Below, in pieces: positions 23,727 through 35,327 of a stretch of 64,000 nucleotides of DNA. Position 1 is the stretch's first letter. Every line of letters starts with the position of its first letter. The position numbers were made by a program, and so were the translations under genes. The notes under the pieces were generated by a model, which searched no databases, was not told the origin of the DNA, and saw only the letters and a program-made list of their open reading frames with translations. This DNA is from Halichondria panicea (Eukaryota > Porifera > Demospongiae > Suberitida > Halichondriidae), in assembly GCF_963675165.1 (NCBI RefSeq), contig NC_087377.1:1885501-1949500 (forward strand), in the 5' to 3' direction.

Positions 23727-25286
23727 AGTCAACCACTAGCTACAGTGCACACAGTGGGACCACACTATAGGCTCTGTACACTAGCTACAGTGCACACAGT
23801 GGGACCACACTATAGGCTCTGTACACTATAGCTACAGTGTACACAGTGGGACCACACTATAGGCTCTGTACACTAGCTACAGTGCACACAGTGAGACCAC
23901 ACTATAGGCTCTGTACACTAGTCTACAGTGCACACAGTGGGACGACACTATAGGCTCTGTACACCAGCTACAGTGCACACAGTGGGACCACACTATAGGC
24001 TCTGTACACTAGCTACAGTGCACACAGTGGGATCACACTATAGGCTCTGTACACTAGCTACAGTGCACACAGTGGGACCACACTATAGGCTCTGTACACT
24101 AGCTACAGTGCACACAGTGGGACCACACTATAGGCTCTGCACACTAGCTACAGTGCACACAGTGGGACCACACTATAGGCTCTGTACACTAGCTACAGTG
24201 CACACAGTGGGACCACACTATATAGGCTCTGTACACTAGCTACAGTGCACACAGTGGGACCACACTATAGGCTCTGTATGTACTAGCTACAGTGTACACA
24301 GTGGGACCACACTATAGGCTCTATACACCAGCTACAGTGCACACAGTGGGACCATACTATAGGCTCCGTACACCAGCTACAGTGCACACAGTGGGACCAC
24401 ACTATAGGCTCTGTACACTAGCTACAGTGCACACAGTGAGACCACACTATAGGCTCTGTACACTAGTCTACAGTGCACACAGTGGGACGACACTATAGGC
24501 TCTGTACACCAGCTACAGTGCACACAGTGGGACCACACTATAGGCTCTGTACACTAGCTACAGTGCACACAGTGGGATCACACTATAGGCTCTGTACACT
24601 AGCTACAGTGCACACAGTGGGACCACACTATAGGCTCTGTACACTAGCTACAGTGCACACAGTGGGACCACACTATAGGCTCTGCACACTAGCTACAGTG
24701 CACACAGTGGGACCACACTATAGGCTCTGTACACTAGCTACAGTGCACACAGTGGGACCACACTATATAGGCTCTGTACACTAGCTACAGTGCACACAGT
24801 GGGACCACACTATAGGCTCTGTATGTACTAGCTACAGTGTACACAGTGGGACCACACTATAGGCTCTATACACCAGCTACAGTGCACACAGTGGGACCAT
24901 ACTATAGGCTCCGTACACCAGCTACAGTGCACACAGTGGGACCACACTATAGGCTCCGTACACTAGCTACAGTGCACACAGTGGGACCACACTATAGGCT
25001 CTGTACACTAGCTACAGTGCACACAGTGGGACCACACTATAGGCTCTGTACACTAGCTACAGTGCACACAGTGGGACCACACTATAGGCTCTATACACCA
25101 GCTACAGTGCACACAGTGGGACCACACTATAGGCTCTGTACACTAGCTACAGTGCACACAGTGGGACCACACTATAGGCTCTGTACACTAGCTACAGTGC
25201 ACACAGTGGGACTACACTATAGGCTCTATACACTAGCTACAGTGCACACAGTGGGACCACACTATAGGCTCTGTACACTAGTCTAC
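23727..25286. repeat. 45-bp satellite array with 545-bp higher-order duplication
   Basis: About 34 monomers of a 45-bp unit (AGCTACAGTGCACACAGTGG, then GACCACACTATAGGCTCTGT, then ACACT). The block containing the rare variants gtgagacc, tagtctacag and gggacgacac occurs twice, 545 bp apart (about 23880-24425 and 24425-24970), with the same internal variants in the same order. 45 is a multiple of three, so long open frames (TVHTVGPHYRLCTLA repeats) arise without evidence of coding. Confidence 0.95.
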
Positions 25287-25648
25287 ACACTGCATGTCAA
25301 TTAGAGTAGCATTTCTGCAAACAAGGTGAAAATGGTTTTTAGTGGAACAGCTGTCTACCCCTGGGCCCATACACGCAGACATTCTACTTTCAAAGGACTA
25401 TAGAATATTTGCATATACACTAAATTGGAATTCCATGTAGTGGGACAAGACAACAGTCTGGCTAGGCTACCGATCAAAATTATCTCCGTAAAAATACAAT
25501 TATTGGGGTCACAGATGTCACAGCTGAGTGGAGAGTGGAGTGGGAGGGCTAGCTGAATGAATGTGAGGGGTGATGGGATCATTGTGACAGGGCAATGGAC
25601 CGCTACTAAACCCTAGTTATCAGTCAACAGCTGGAGCTTTATTTCCTA

Positions 25649-25852
25649 CAATGCATAGCGGGAAATTTTTGCGGGTGCAATTTGGCTCCAGAACCCTCAG
25701 TAGAATTTTCGTGGGTTCTAATATTCGCGGGGTTCAATGCCAGGAAACCACACCCACCAATAGCTTTGCATGTGAAATACCGGTGCATGGGAGTTTATCC
25801 CAGTTTTAAATGCTCTGCCCTCGAAAAACGACGAAAATTTCCCGCTATACGG
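25649..25852. mobile_element. MITE of the CCGTATAGCGGG family, one diverged end
   Basis: Right end carries the complement of CCGTATAGCGGGAAATTTTC followed by TA. The left end is changed to CAATGCATAGCGGGAAATTT. About 200 bp, non-coding. Confidence 0.65.
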
Positions 25853-26569
25853 TACTTGTTATCAATACCCCATTTTTAATAATACATGTGCAATGTATGC
25901 TAGCTGTGACAGGGCAATGGACCGCTACTAAACCCCAGTGATCAGTCAACAGCTGGAGCTTAATTAATAATAATTATTATAATGAAGTTGATTGTTTCCC
26001 AGATGCTTGTTATCAATAATTATCCCGTCTTTGCTATATACAAAAGTACAGCTAGCATACATGTACATGTACATGTAGGTCCTAGGTGTGTTTTTTTACG
26101 TCAAAATCAGTACAGCTTAATTGCTTTTTTAGTATTTATTTGTATGCTAGCTGTACGTTTGGATCGACGTCAAATGATATTTCGGTCTCCCTTATTCCAT
26201 TAAATAATGTGTGAAAAATTGATTAACTATTATAGTGTGGGAAGTAGGGAGGAGTACTATAATAATGCTTTTCTAACTCCCTAAAAATTCTATTCACAAA
26301 TTTTGAGACAGTTTGCTCAATATAATCTCAAAAGCCCAATGCTATGTCAACAGTTTATAACAAGAGAGCACAGTTGGCATACAAACAGCGTCAAATACAA
26401 CAAATACAAGTTTTGCTGTTTTGGATGCTTCCATTAGAGGGAGTGTTAGCAAACGTGCTGTACAAAGTTCATTCTAATCTTCACTGTCAGCTTTGAATCT
26501 GAGGCCTCAATTCACTTATTAGTTCTACTGCACGCTATAGCTGTACCTTAATTTGTAATTATTTCCCCC

Positions 26570-26645
26570 CACACACACACACAGCACACCCACACACACA
26601 CACACACACACACATACACACACCCCACACACACACACCCCACAC
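26570..26645. repeat. CA-rich microsatellite
   Basis: Interrupted CA repeats directly 3' of the last CFAP299 exon seen. Confidence 0.9.
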
Positions 26646-26654
26646 AGCCTGTAC

Positions 26655-28366
26655 CTTTGGGTCAATGTTAATAATCTTTCTGTCTCGTTTATTCTTAAAC
26701 AGCAGACCTGAGGCATTGTCTGCAATCACCTGTGTGTGCGTGCGTGGGGGGTGTGTGTGTGCGTGTTATATCAAACAAATACGAACAAAGTGTCCGTGTA
26801 CAATAATCATGTCAACTAATTATGTACGACGAGACCAAAGGGAGCAACTGTATAATTGAGTAGTGCTATGGCGCCCTACAGACTAGGAGGGCACTCACTA
26901 ACTGTAGTGTTCCAAACACACGTTATAGGCTATCAAACTTTGCTGTGAAAATAAATTATGTTCTGAAAAAACACACACTTTAATTATTATAGCCCCACGC
27001 TTTCTTTTATAATTTGTGCTCGTTGATCTAAGTTATAGTTAGAACATGGGCATGAGGTATCTATGTGTTATAGTGTCCCAAAGCTCGAGGGCTTCTATTT
27101 AAACCTATTGGCTACTAGAAATGCACTAGCTTAGCAACAGTCAACCTATATAAACAGCCAACCTAGCAACTGCATCATTATTCTTTTGAAAACTAATATC
27201 TAAAGTTGACATCTCTGTGTCTCTACTAAATCTGTGGTCTCTATTCAAGTCAACCCTGTTCCTCCACCTCAGTTTGATGGACAAAATTATAGTCCTAGCT
27301 CCACCCACAAAACGAAAACATCCAGCTCCTCCCCCAGTTTTGCAGCAAACAAGCCCAGCACACTTCCCAAGAAACGAGCGACTCGTACTACTCTCACAAA
27401 GCGAAAGGAACTTTAGGAGAAGAAGCCAAACCTAGAATCTCAGCACTTCCATACATCCAGCTCCTCCCCCATGCAGCCTTGCAGCAAAAAAGCACAGCAC
27501 ACTGCCCAAAAAACGAGCGTCTCCTACTGCTTTCGAACAAAGCCAAAAAAAGAAACTAGAGCTTCTCTCTTTCATTCTAGTTCTGTTATTATAATTACTA
27601 GACAAAGCATCTACATGTAGCTACAATAATTTTTACATGTGTATCTTCTTGTAAATCACAATACAATGTACAATGTTGTAGTTTGTAGCCCAGAGCAATC
27701 TATAGTACTGGTACTATAGCTCATAGTTCCCTGCTAAATACACTCAAATGGAATCTAAGGACACCATAATAATTATTATTGTAGCACTACCAAACAGCTA
27801 CTAATAAAATAATTAGCTTTTTGAAATTGGACGTTCCCAACACAAGTTATAGCCCTTCAAAGAAAAACTACGAAAACATGACGACATGTAATTAATACAT
27901 ATTTTGGCAACCACCTCTTATATATTATACCCACGTACTTCATATTTCTCACACGTACCTGATAATTAGGAGTGGAGTTGGATGAGGAGAAGTTAGTGTC
28001 CCAGTTATAGAAGCTCAAGTCACTGTGTCTAGGGAGCAGCTTCTTCCGTGACGAGAATATGGGATCAAAATCATCCACCTACAATTATCATGTACATGTA
28101 TAATACCACATAGAAAGTTTTCGTATCAAACGAAAATTAAAACGACGGAATTATTCTACTGCAAGAGATTCAATGCGTCACTATCCTAAGCTGTTGAGCT
28201 GTACTTAAAATACTAAATTGGTAGTTACGAAAATTACCCGCTATACGGCAGTTAGATCATTGGGGTGAGGTATAATTTTATGTTATAAATACATGTTAGG
28301 ATCAACCACCTTTATTACTGGTAGTACCTTGAGTCGATGTGCGTAGTCAATGTATCCTGATATCTC
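26655..28366 (-). CDS. CFAP299: CFAP299 (C4orf22) orthologue, three internal exons
   Basis: Exons 28366-28328, 28078-27959 and 26729-26655, all phase 0. They read EISGYIDYAHRLK, then VDDFDPIFSSRKKLLPR and SDLSFYNWDTNFSSSNST with PNYQ, then VIADNASGLLFKNKRDRK and IINIDPK. The human protein has the same EISGYIDYAHRLK, FYNWD, SPNYQVIADN and KRDRK blocks in this order. CFAP299 is a cilia- and flagella-associated protein. N-terminal exons and the C-terminal exon (the region containing VVIYDH in vertebrates) were not found, so the annotation is partial; the third exon is flanked by CA/GT repeats and the satellite lies beyond it. Confidence 0.9.
27040..27600. repeat. Repeat with CAGCTCCTCCCCC units
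   Basis: Within the CFAP299 intron. It has two diverged copies of CCAGCTCCTCCCCCAG followed by TTGCAGCAAA and an 'AAACGAGCG' block. It resembles 28980-29480 (Pro/Thr-rich frames beside a GTTATAACACG start). No gene is supported. Confidence 0.4.
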
Positions 28367-28458
28367 CTATACTTATTGATTGAATGGCAGGGAATACTCA
28401 GACCATCGAAAGAATTGCAAGTTGATATAAATAATTATGCTATTATTATATACTTGCG

Positions 28459-28764
28459 ATGAGCTCCTCAATCAGAAAGTTTCAGTTCCGCTTCTTTGTA
28501 GGACACACAGATGACGATACAGCGCTAATTGAAGCGAAGCTATCAAAGGACCGATTAGTGAGTAACTTAGCATCCGATGACTTGATAAATTATAAATGTA
28601 ATAATTAGATTTGTTGAATGTACACAAATTAAAGATGTCAACCGCGAGATGCTGTAGATGTAGAACTGGCACCTGTCAGTCGTGTGTGTGCCAGAAGAAA
28701 GGCAGCCCCTGCTCATACTGCCCCCTGCACATACTGCCCCCCAGGGTCTTCGTGCACAAACAAG
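28459..28764 (+). pseudogene. 5' exons of a CXC-type gene copy, frame disrupted
   Basis: A possible first exon (ATG at 28459, SSSIRKFQFRFFVGH, donor GTGAGT at 28553) precedes a cysteine-rich exon at 28635-28764. The latter reads MSTARCCRCRTGTCQSCVC and ends, in a shifted frame, PPGSSCTNK before GTTAGT. The shift is explained by a 16-bp tandem duplication (TGCTCATACTGCCCCC / TGCACATACTGCCCCC). It is the outermost member of the CXC family that fills 42-53 kb. No RRM follows it nearby. Confidence 0.55.
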
Positions 28765-28978
28765 GTTAGTCCCTATATAGTAGATCTATTCTAGTGGGTG
28801 GGGGGAAGCAGTTAATTGTCTCCACCCTCGACCTCACTTCCGCGATCACTTTAAATCAACTAACGTAAATGTTGATTATCTTTTCAACATTAGTATAATT
28901 ATGTATTAGAAAATGGAAATAGCGAAAAAATAATTGAAATAATTATCAAAAACGGTACCTTTATAATTATTATGTTAT

Positions 28979-29095
28979 AGTTATAACACGGGCACGAGGG
29001 ATGTATGGAATATATTGCACTGAAGCACGAGGGCGCCAGCCCCGAGGGCTGAGTGCAATATATGCCATGCAGCCCGAGTGCACGTGTTATAACTA
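28979..29095. repeat. Imperfect hairpin GTTATAACACG
   Basis: The two ends GTTATAACACGGGCACGAGG and the complement of GTTATAACACGTGCACTCGG fold over a centre containing ATATTGCACT in both orientations. Related pieces recur at 29735-29830. Confidence 0.6.
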
Positions 29096-31580
29096 GTTTA
29101 TATCCCTAGGGCATAGCAACATAACACTGTCCTAGTAACACAATATAAACAGCACAAAAAAAGACAGAGACAACTCTAGACACAGCTCCATCTCTTCTCT
29201 CTTCTAGACGCCAGTATATCTGGAGCGTATAAGATTGGCATGACCGACGAATGGCTTGACACAAAATTGTTGGAGTTTCAACTGAAATCTGCAAAACAGC
29301 CCCACCCCACTTCTGGTGCTACAAAACAGCCCCGCCCCACTTACTGCTGCAAAGAAACAGCCCCACCCCACTACTCAGTGAGTATTAGCTGCTGGTCTAC
29401 GCTCGGCCTCATAACCAAGCCAAGAAAGCTCGCTTCTACACTGCTGAAAAACAGCTCATGCCCCCAGCAAAAAGAGCCACTTCTAGTGCTACGGTGAAGC
29501 AGAATTGACATGCATCACGATGTCGAGGACTAGGTCGATCTAGGAACACAGAATCTTCCACAAAATGAATCTTGGACAATTTTAAAACCTGCATGGTTGC
29601 AAGAAGAAACTCCAGCAGTGCTGAACATTCATTCCTGCATGGCTGGACATACTTTGATACTCATGCGTATTAATTTAATTTTAATTTAATTGTCTGTCTA
29701 ATTGCCAGAGGGGCGTTTTGCGGTCAGTGCAATATGACTTTGCGGTCAGTGCAATATGACTTTCAGCAGTGCAATATGAAGCATATTGCACTTGGCAACA
29801 ACGTAGCAACGGGATATAACACCGTGTTATCTTATTCTATTGTTTTGGAACTTCTCCAACTTGTACTTATTGTGTTTCATTTTGGCTAGTTGAGTTTACC
29901 ATTGTTTATTCCATTCCTAAAAGGCATTAACAAAATTGAACAATTATTATAGTTATGTACTGGGGACCCCATGATGGAAATGCTGTGCTTGCAAGAGATG
30001 TGAAGGTACGTTGGGGTAGAATGGTAACTGCTTATATAGAAAACGGGATTGCCGTTTCTCGTTTCATGCCTTTTTTACGTATTTAACCACCTTTGCAGCA
30101 AACCACAATGAAGCCCTGAAAACAATGGGAGAAGAGGAATTCAAGAGGGGCTCGGCACTGACTAGGTAGCCCTATAGTAAAATACTAGTATAACCTGTTT
30201 GGTTGTCTGGTTTGATGTCTGACAACTGCTCTACTGTTTGGTGGCTTCGCGTTGTGCTGAAGTTGTTTGACTGGTGAGTAGTTTGTTCATAGTGGAAAAG
30301 TATGCCATTCCTTGAAGAGAAACATGTGCAACTTTTGAGATTTAGCGGCCTTGTTGGAAAAGTGCGGCTTTCCACTGATATGTCTCAAGATGACTGTAAA
30401 TTATGGCCGCAGTGTCATCACATCCAAGGGTAGGTGGGTATGCAGAAGCAAAGGAAACACAACATTTTTTGTAAGACAGAGTCTTGATACCTAAATCAGA
30501 CGCGGGAGCAGAGATATAGAGCAATCGCCTAAGGTACATAAATACTTCCTAAGATGAAGACTTATACTGACTGAACTACTTCTATATGCAGACGAGTGCA
30601 CGAGTTGCACAGATATACAAGGAGTTGCTGTAATTTTCTTACACTTTGTGGTGTAGTTCAAAAAAGTTCGAAATATGGAAAAAGACGAAGTTACAGTAGA
30701 AATCTAAAAGTTGAACATTATAAATTATAAAAATGTCAGGCCATATTAGGATGCCAAGTTGTATTACCATCACTAGGCACTTGTGAAAAGAAAATTAAAG
30801 AAACTGCATGCTATGCAGGTCATCAAGAGATTGTGACTTACTTGAGGAGGTTCGATGTAGCACTGGTAAATGAGGTCGTTATAATTATTTGTATACTAAT
30901 AATAATCTTCTGATTCAAGTTAATAACAACTCCAAAAACTAGTAAATGCAGTTAAAATGAGAACAGCTTTATTATACAACGATAAGCACAAAAATGTTCC
31001 AGTTTAAAATGGTTGGCTCCAGCCATGGGTTGTAGTCAGGCACGATTTGAGATATAAAATGAGGACTGTAAAAGAAATCGTGGCAGTGGGAAGTGGTCTT
31101 CAAGAAGGGCTGAAAGCAGTGGGCAGCGGAACACAAGAAGGCGGTTCTTGTGTCAGCCTATAGGCATGGTGATTGGTTTAGTAGTACACGTCTATTATCG
31201 TTACATGCAGACATTGAATATGAGTAAACGAGCTGGAGAGTGCGACTATTAGCGACATTCGATTATACGTGTCTAAATAATGCAAACATTCATTTACGTG
31301 GTATATCCGTTTTGTGAGATCTTCACCAAAAAGATGGTTGTTGCGGTGCTCCAGTGCTCAAAGCGCCGCCAACCCAACAGCAAACTATATTTATGCAGGC
31401 AACAGGAAGTGTCAGCGTAAGTATATATTATAAGATATAAACATAAACTGTCACGTCTATAGTCAGGATTGTACTACATGTATGTACAAAATAATATACA
31501 AATGTACGGCTATAATTTTAGTCTATATAATTATAATTATTATGGTCAAACCTGCTAAACCCACATCATTGACACCTCAG
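29096..31580. other. No confident gene; small exon-like pieces
   Basis: 29955-30005 reads MYWGPHDGNAVLARDVK with a GTACGT donor, and about 30100-30168 reads NHNEALKTMGEEEFKRGS to a stop, but the phases do not join. About 30812-30870 reads GHQEIVTYLRRFDVALV, an ankyrin-like fragment. None could be assembled into a gene. Confidence 0.3.
30930..31412. repeat. Duplicated segments, also at 53 kb
   Basis: 30936-31140 matches 53650-53890, and 31185-31412 matches 53050-53310, both in the same orientation but in swapped order. Non-coding. Confidence 0.75.
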
Positions 31581-31930
31581 ATCTACTTGTGGATAGCACT
31601 GATTCTGGTAGACTAGAAGAATCACGAGTACAGTTGGATGAGCTTCTGGTGGAGGATAAACTCACTGGAGTACCCCTACTAGTGTTTGCAAATAAACAAG
31701 ACCTATAGGGATGGCTTTAAAAGCTGATGATGTAAGTGTACTATTCCGTTTATTCTAGCTGAGAGTAGACCTTATAAAGTTACATGACTGATGTACCTAC
31801 AAGAATTGTGTGATCATCATTGCATGTAATTCATTCCCCACAGATCAGCAACGATATGAAGCTAACTGAGCTGACTGACAGACAATGGCAGATACAACCA
31901 TGCTCGGCCAAAACTGAAGAAGGGATTGCG
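31581..31930 (+). pseudogene. ARL-type small GTPase fragment, disrupted
   Basis: Exon 31581-31731 reads [20 protein letters not shown] and then [12 protein letters not shown], the switch-distal and NKQD guanine-specificity region of ARF-like GTPases. It then hits TAG and resumes in another frame as MALKADD before GTAAGT. Exon 31844-31930 reads ISNDMKLTELTDRQWQIQ, PCSAKTEEGIA, the ARL SAK-type box, ending at GTGAGT. ARL2/ARL3 are the nearest in wording. Exons with the P-loop and switches are not seen. The stop plus frameshift suggest a pseudogene, though a sequencing error is possible. Confidence 0.7.
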
Positions 31931-32315
31931 GTGAGTAGGACACTTAGCCCTAGCTATCAGCGAGAATATTAGAATATTGTACCATTGAGTCTGGTTTTGG
32001 GTACCATAGAGCTGTGCCTATTGGAATTATTATACGTACTAGGTAATTGTACATGCTTTGATGTTTACTCACTGTAAAGGGTAGATGGTAAAAAGTGAGT
32101 AGTTGCTAATTTAAGTATAATACCAGACTTAGACCAACTGCAGTACTTACAGCATGCATTTGAGAGCAGTATACGTACATATACAATGTGCCATGAATAA
32201 CTTTGATCTCAACATGCATGATGGGATAGACTGGGTACTCAAGAGTGTAAAGGCATCGTCTAAAAACTAATCTGCTTCCAATCATAGGCATACCCACTGA
32301 ACACTTGACTTACAT

Positions 32316-32700
32316 GTACATCATAAGTTATGTAACCTCGATAAAAATCCATAAGTTTGAGTTCTCAACTGCGCTTCAGTGTTTGCCAATCTCTACACTA
32401 ACACATTACAATGTACAGATCCTGCCTTCTACTAGCCGTACATAATTAAGATGCATGTCTGAATCTAGTCTCATGACACACAGCAGAAAGGTTGCGAAGA
32501 ATAGCAAGAATCAAAATCACTTTGTAACTTATGTTTACTGAAGTAATACATTGTATTGTGTCATTTCTGTAAGTATACTTTAATTCAGAATAACGGCCGC
32601 ATTTGTGGGCTGGGGGCTTTAAGAATTCAATATTAATAACTCCAAAAACTAGTAAATGCAGTAAAAATGAGAACACAGCTTATTATACGACAAGCACAAA
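32316..32700. repeat. Duplicated segment, also at 53347-53700
   Basis: Near-identical over CATAAGTTATGTAATCTCGA-type start, CACTAACACATTACAATG and GAGAACACAGC, with small indels. Confidence 0.75.
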
Positions 32701-33699
32701 AGTGTTCCATGCAGTTTCAAATGTATATAATCAAAACCAGAAATTTTTGCATTTGGCGACAAATGAATTTCAGCTGCAATCAGTCAGAGATGAGCAGAAA
32801 TCAAGATTAAACGTCAGGGTGAGAATTTATAGTAACCATGGCAATATGCCAATTCAAAAGGTGAGGGGCGCCAAAATTAAAAATAGCACCAATGTTTTTT
32901 TTTGCTTGATTTTTAGCCAGGTTGAGCCACAGTATCGCATGAGGTCAATAATTATAATACCACACAGCACGATTATCAAATTAAAAATCACCAATAATAA
33001 TTATAGATAAGAATTGCCTCTTTGCGAAATATTAGGCTCCCCAAATTTACCTGCTATAATTATGGTAGGCACTGTTTAGGAAGTTTCTACGTGATTTTGA
33101 AGTCTAAAGGGATATAGTTGTAGTATCACGAATGTCTGAATTATTTATTTATTTGCCTTTATACCATGAAAATACTTTTAGAACAACCACCCCCGTTCAG
33201 AAAACTTCCAAGCAGCTACTACGAACTCCCCCGGTAAGTTTTAGTTTGTTGGATTGTTTAAAGGGGTCATGAGGGAAGTCGACCACAGCACTTGTCCTCC
33301 TACTGTTGCCATAAGAATGAACTGGACAATTGCTAATTAACCACACAATAGCATTGGCTTTATTGGATCTAGCATTTCCTCCATTGTTGTCCTTACAACA
33401 TGGGGTTACGTTAACACACCAATGTCACTCAGTATCCTATCTGATTTAAGACATGCAATAGTGCAAGGCGTAGCAATTTTAGACAAGTATATATAGGAGG
33501 GCTCAGAGGTTGGCAAGGTGCAACTCTTATTAATGTAGGCTACCACCACGTGTGGAAATCTTTCAAAAACCGATCATCTTCAACTATAGCTCTGGTCTTC
33601 AACGTTTTCCATTTTGATGGAAAGATTATATACTAACATGCAGGAGGGGGATTCCAGCTCTCGAACCCCCTACAGGCATTATACAGAGGATACTTTACT

Positions 33700-35305
33700 A
33701 TCTGCAAATTCTTAATTTCAAAAGCAATATAAATGGCATCAGGCTTTCATTCTGAGAATCCATATGAAAAATGTTCCCTATAGGGGGACCCTCTCCAAAC
33801 TTCCTTTATATTCAATTTACCTTCTCCCAAACAATAAAACAGATATATAGAACCCTGACAGTCATACACTTTGCCCATAACACTTGTTCTGAGTGTGTAC
33901 CCCATCAAAATCAATCATATAATTATGTATAAGCATTGAAACATCGAGAGCGTTTCTTCTCTATGGAATATTCTAACAATGATGAACAAACTTAGATACC
34001 TTGCAGTGGGACATTACTTTGCATGCACTAATGGACAGTGAATGGGCAAAGTGTAATATCTGTATTTATTTCACCTGATACGTACAGAGCTCAGTCGAAG
34101 GAAGAGAGACAGTCACACTACTTTCATTTCTGTCACGATCTTGATAGCATAGAAACGGGAAACGAACTTGCAAGCAACAGACCATTATTATTTCATCAGT
34201 CTGCAGATGTGCATGAATATTCAAAGTGATAAGTGTTCAATGCTGTCACAAAGCACTACACATGCAGACACTAATTATGCACACTGTACTATATCCACAA
34301 AACCACAAGTGACTGTGCTAAACCACAAACATAAGACAATACCTACTTCTCACAACTGAGGGTTGTCTCAGAGTCCAGGGGAGTGCCCAGGTGGTGACCA
34401 ACAGACAATAACAACAAGACATGCAGGTGTTATCCAAAACTTCATTGAACTCCCATCATACTGTAGAGACTCTTGTTTACAAATTTCAATGGCATTGGAG
34501 TGACTACCCCTTGGGAAACAACCTAGCTCCAGTACACTCTTGCAGAGTTAAGACCTGCATGCAAGGGAGAAAAAAGAATATAATTAATTATATATTGTCA
34601 CTTGAGTTAATTTAAAAGTATTACAACAATTATGCTTCATGCATGAAATTATGCTAAATAACTATAGCTACAATCATAAGACTATAATTTTATACGGAAT
34701 AATATTCCTCACTTGTCTTGCTTCCAACACTGCACTGTTCAGTCCATATAATGATATAGAGCTTGTATTGCACCTCCACATACGCATGCAGTAGTCAGTC
34801 TCGCTGTGTTGTCACTAAGAGTTGAAATGTGAAAGACATCTGCAAAACAACAGTGATCGTTAGCATGCAGTTTTATAGAACATACTGAATAATGTTCCTT
34901 CACTTGTATTTGACTCACTTGTTTATTTGAGTGCTTCTGTTAGTAATCTAGTGCTGTGTATCTGCTGGCACATTCAGAAGTCGGTCACATCAATCTCGCT
35001 GGTTTGTGTTGTCAATTAAGAGTTGAGACATCTGCAAAACAGCAATAATTGTTAATAGGTTGCAGACTGAAATGTTGCAGAATGCAGAATGCCGAACAGC
35101 AACAACTCACGCTTGCTAGTTACATACATAAAATAATTATTAGCACAAAAGTTACTATGATTATACCCACTATAAGTACACAAAAATCCACTTACCAGTC
35201 GCTTAGGCTGGAAGGACAAGCCACCATGTTGGAGTTTCTCCACAGAAATTTCAACCACGAGGTTTAGTCGCAATCAATCGCACGTGCAGAAATAGTGAGC
35301 CCCAC
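33700..35305. repeat. Block C: third, partial copy of the long repeat
   Basis: 33700-34400 resembles 58640-59250, and 34690-35305 resembles 60797-61400 plus 61881-62290 (and 3233-3670 in block A). It stops about 20 bases before the first PRIM2 exon. 33000-33700 shows nothing recognisable. Confidence 0.65.
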
Positions 35306-35327
35306 CCCCTTCTTCTGTTTTCTTCAG

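Noticed and set aside
23727-25286. CRISPR-like regular array
   Set aside because: The units are contiguous with no unique spacers; it is a tandem satellite in an animal-type genome.
23928-25304. Open frames of about 100-155 codons with 15-residue repeats
   Set aside because: The satellite unit of 45 bp keeps frame by chance; no start context, splice sites or known repeat protein.
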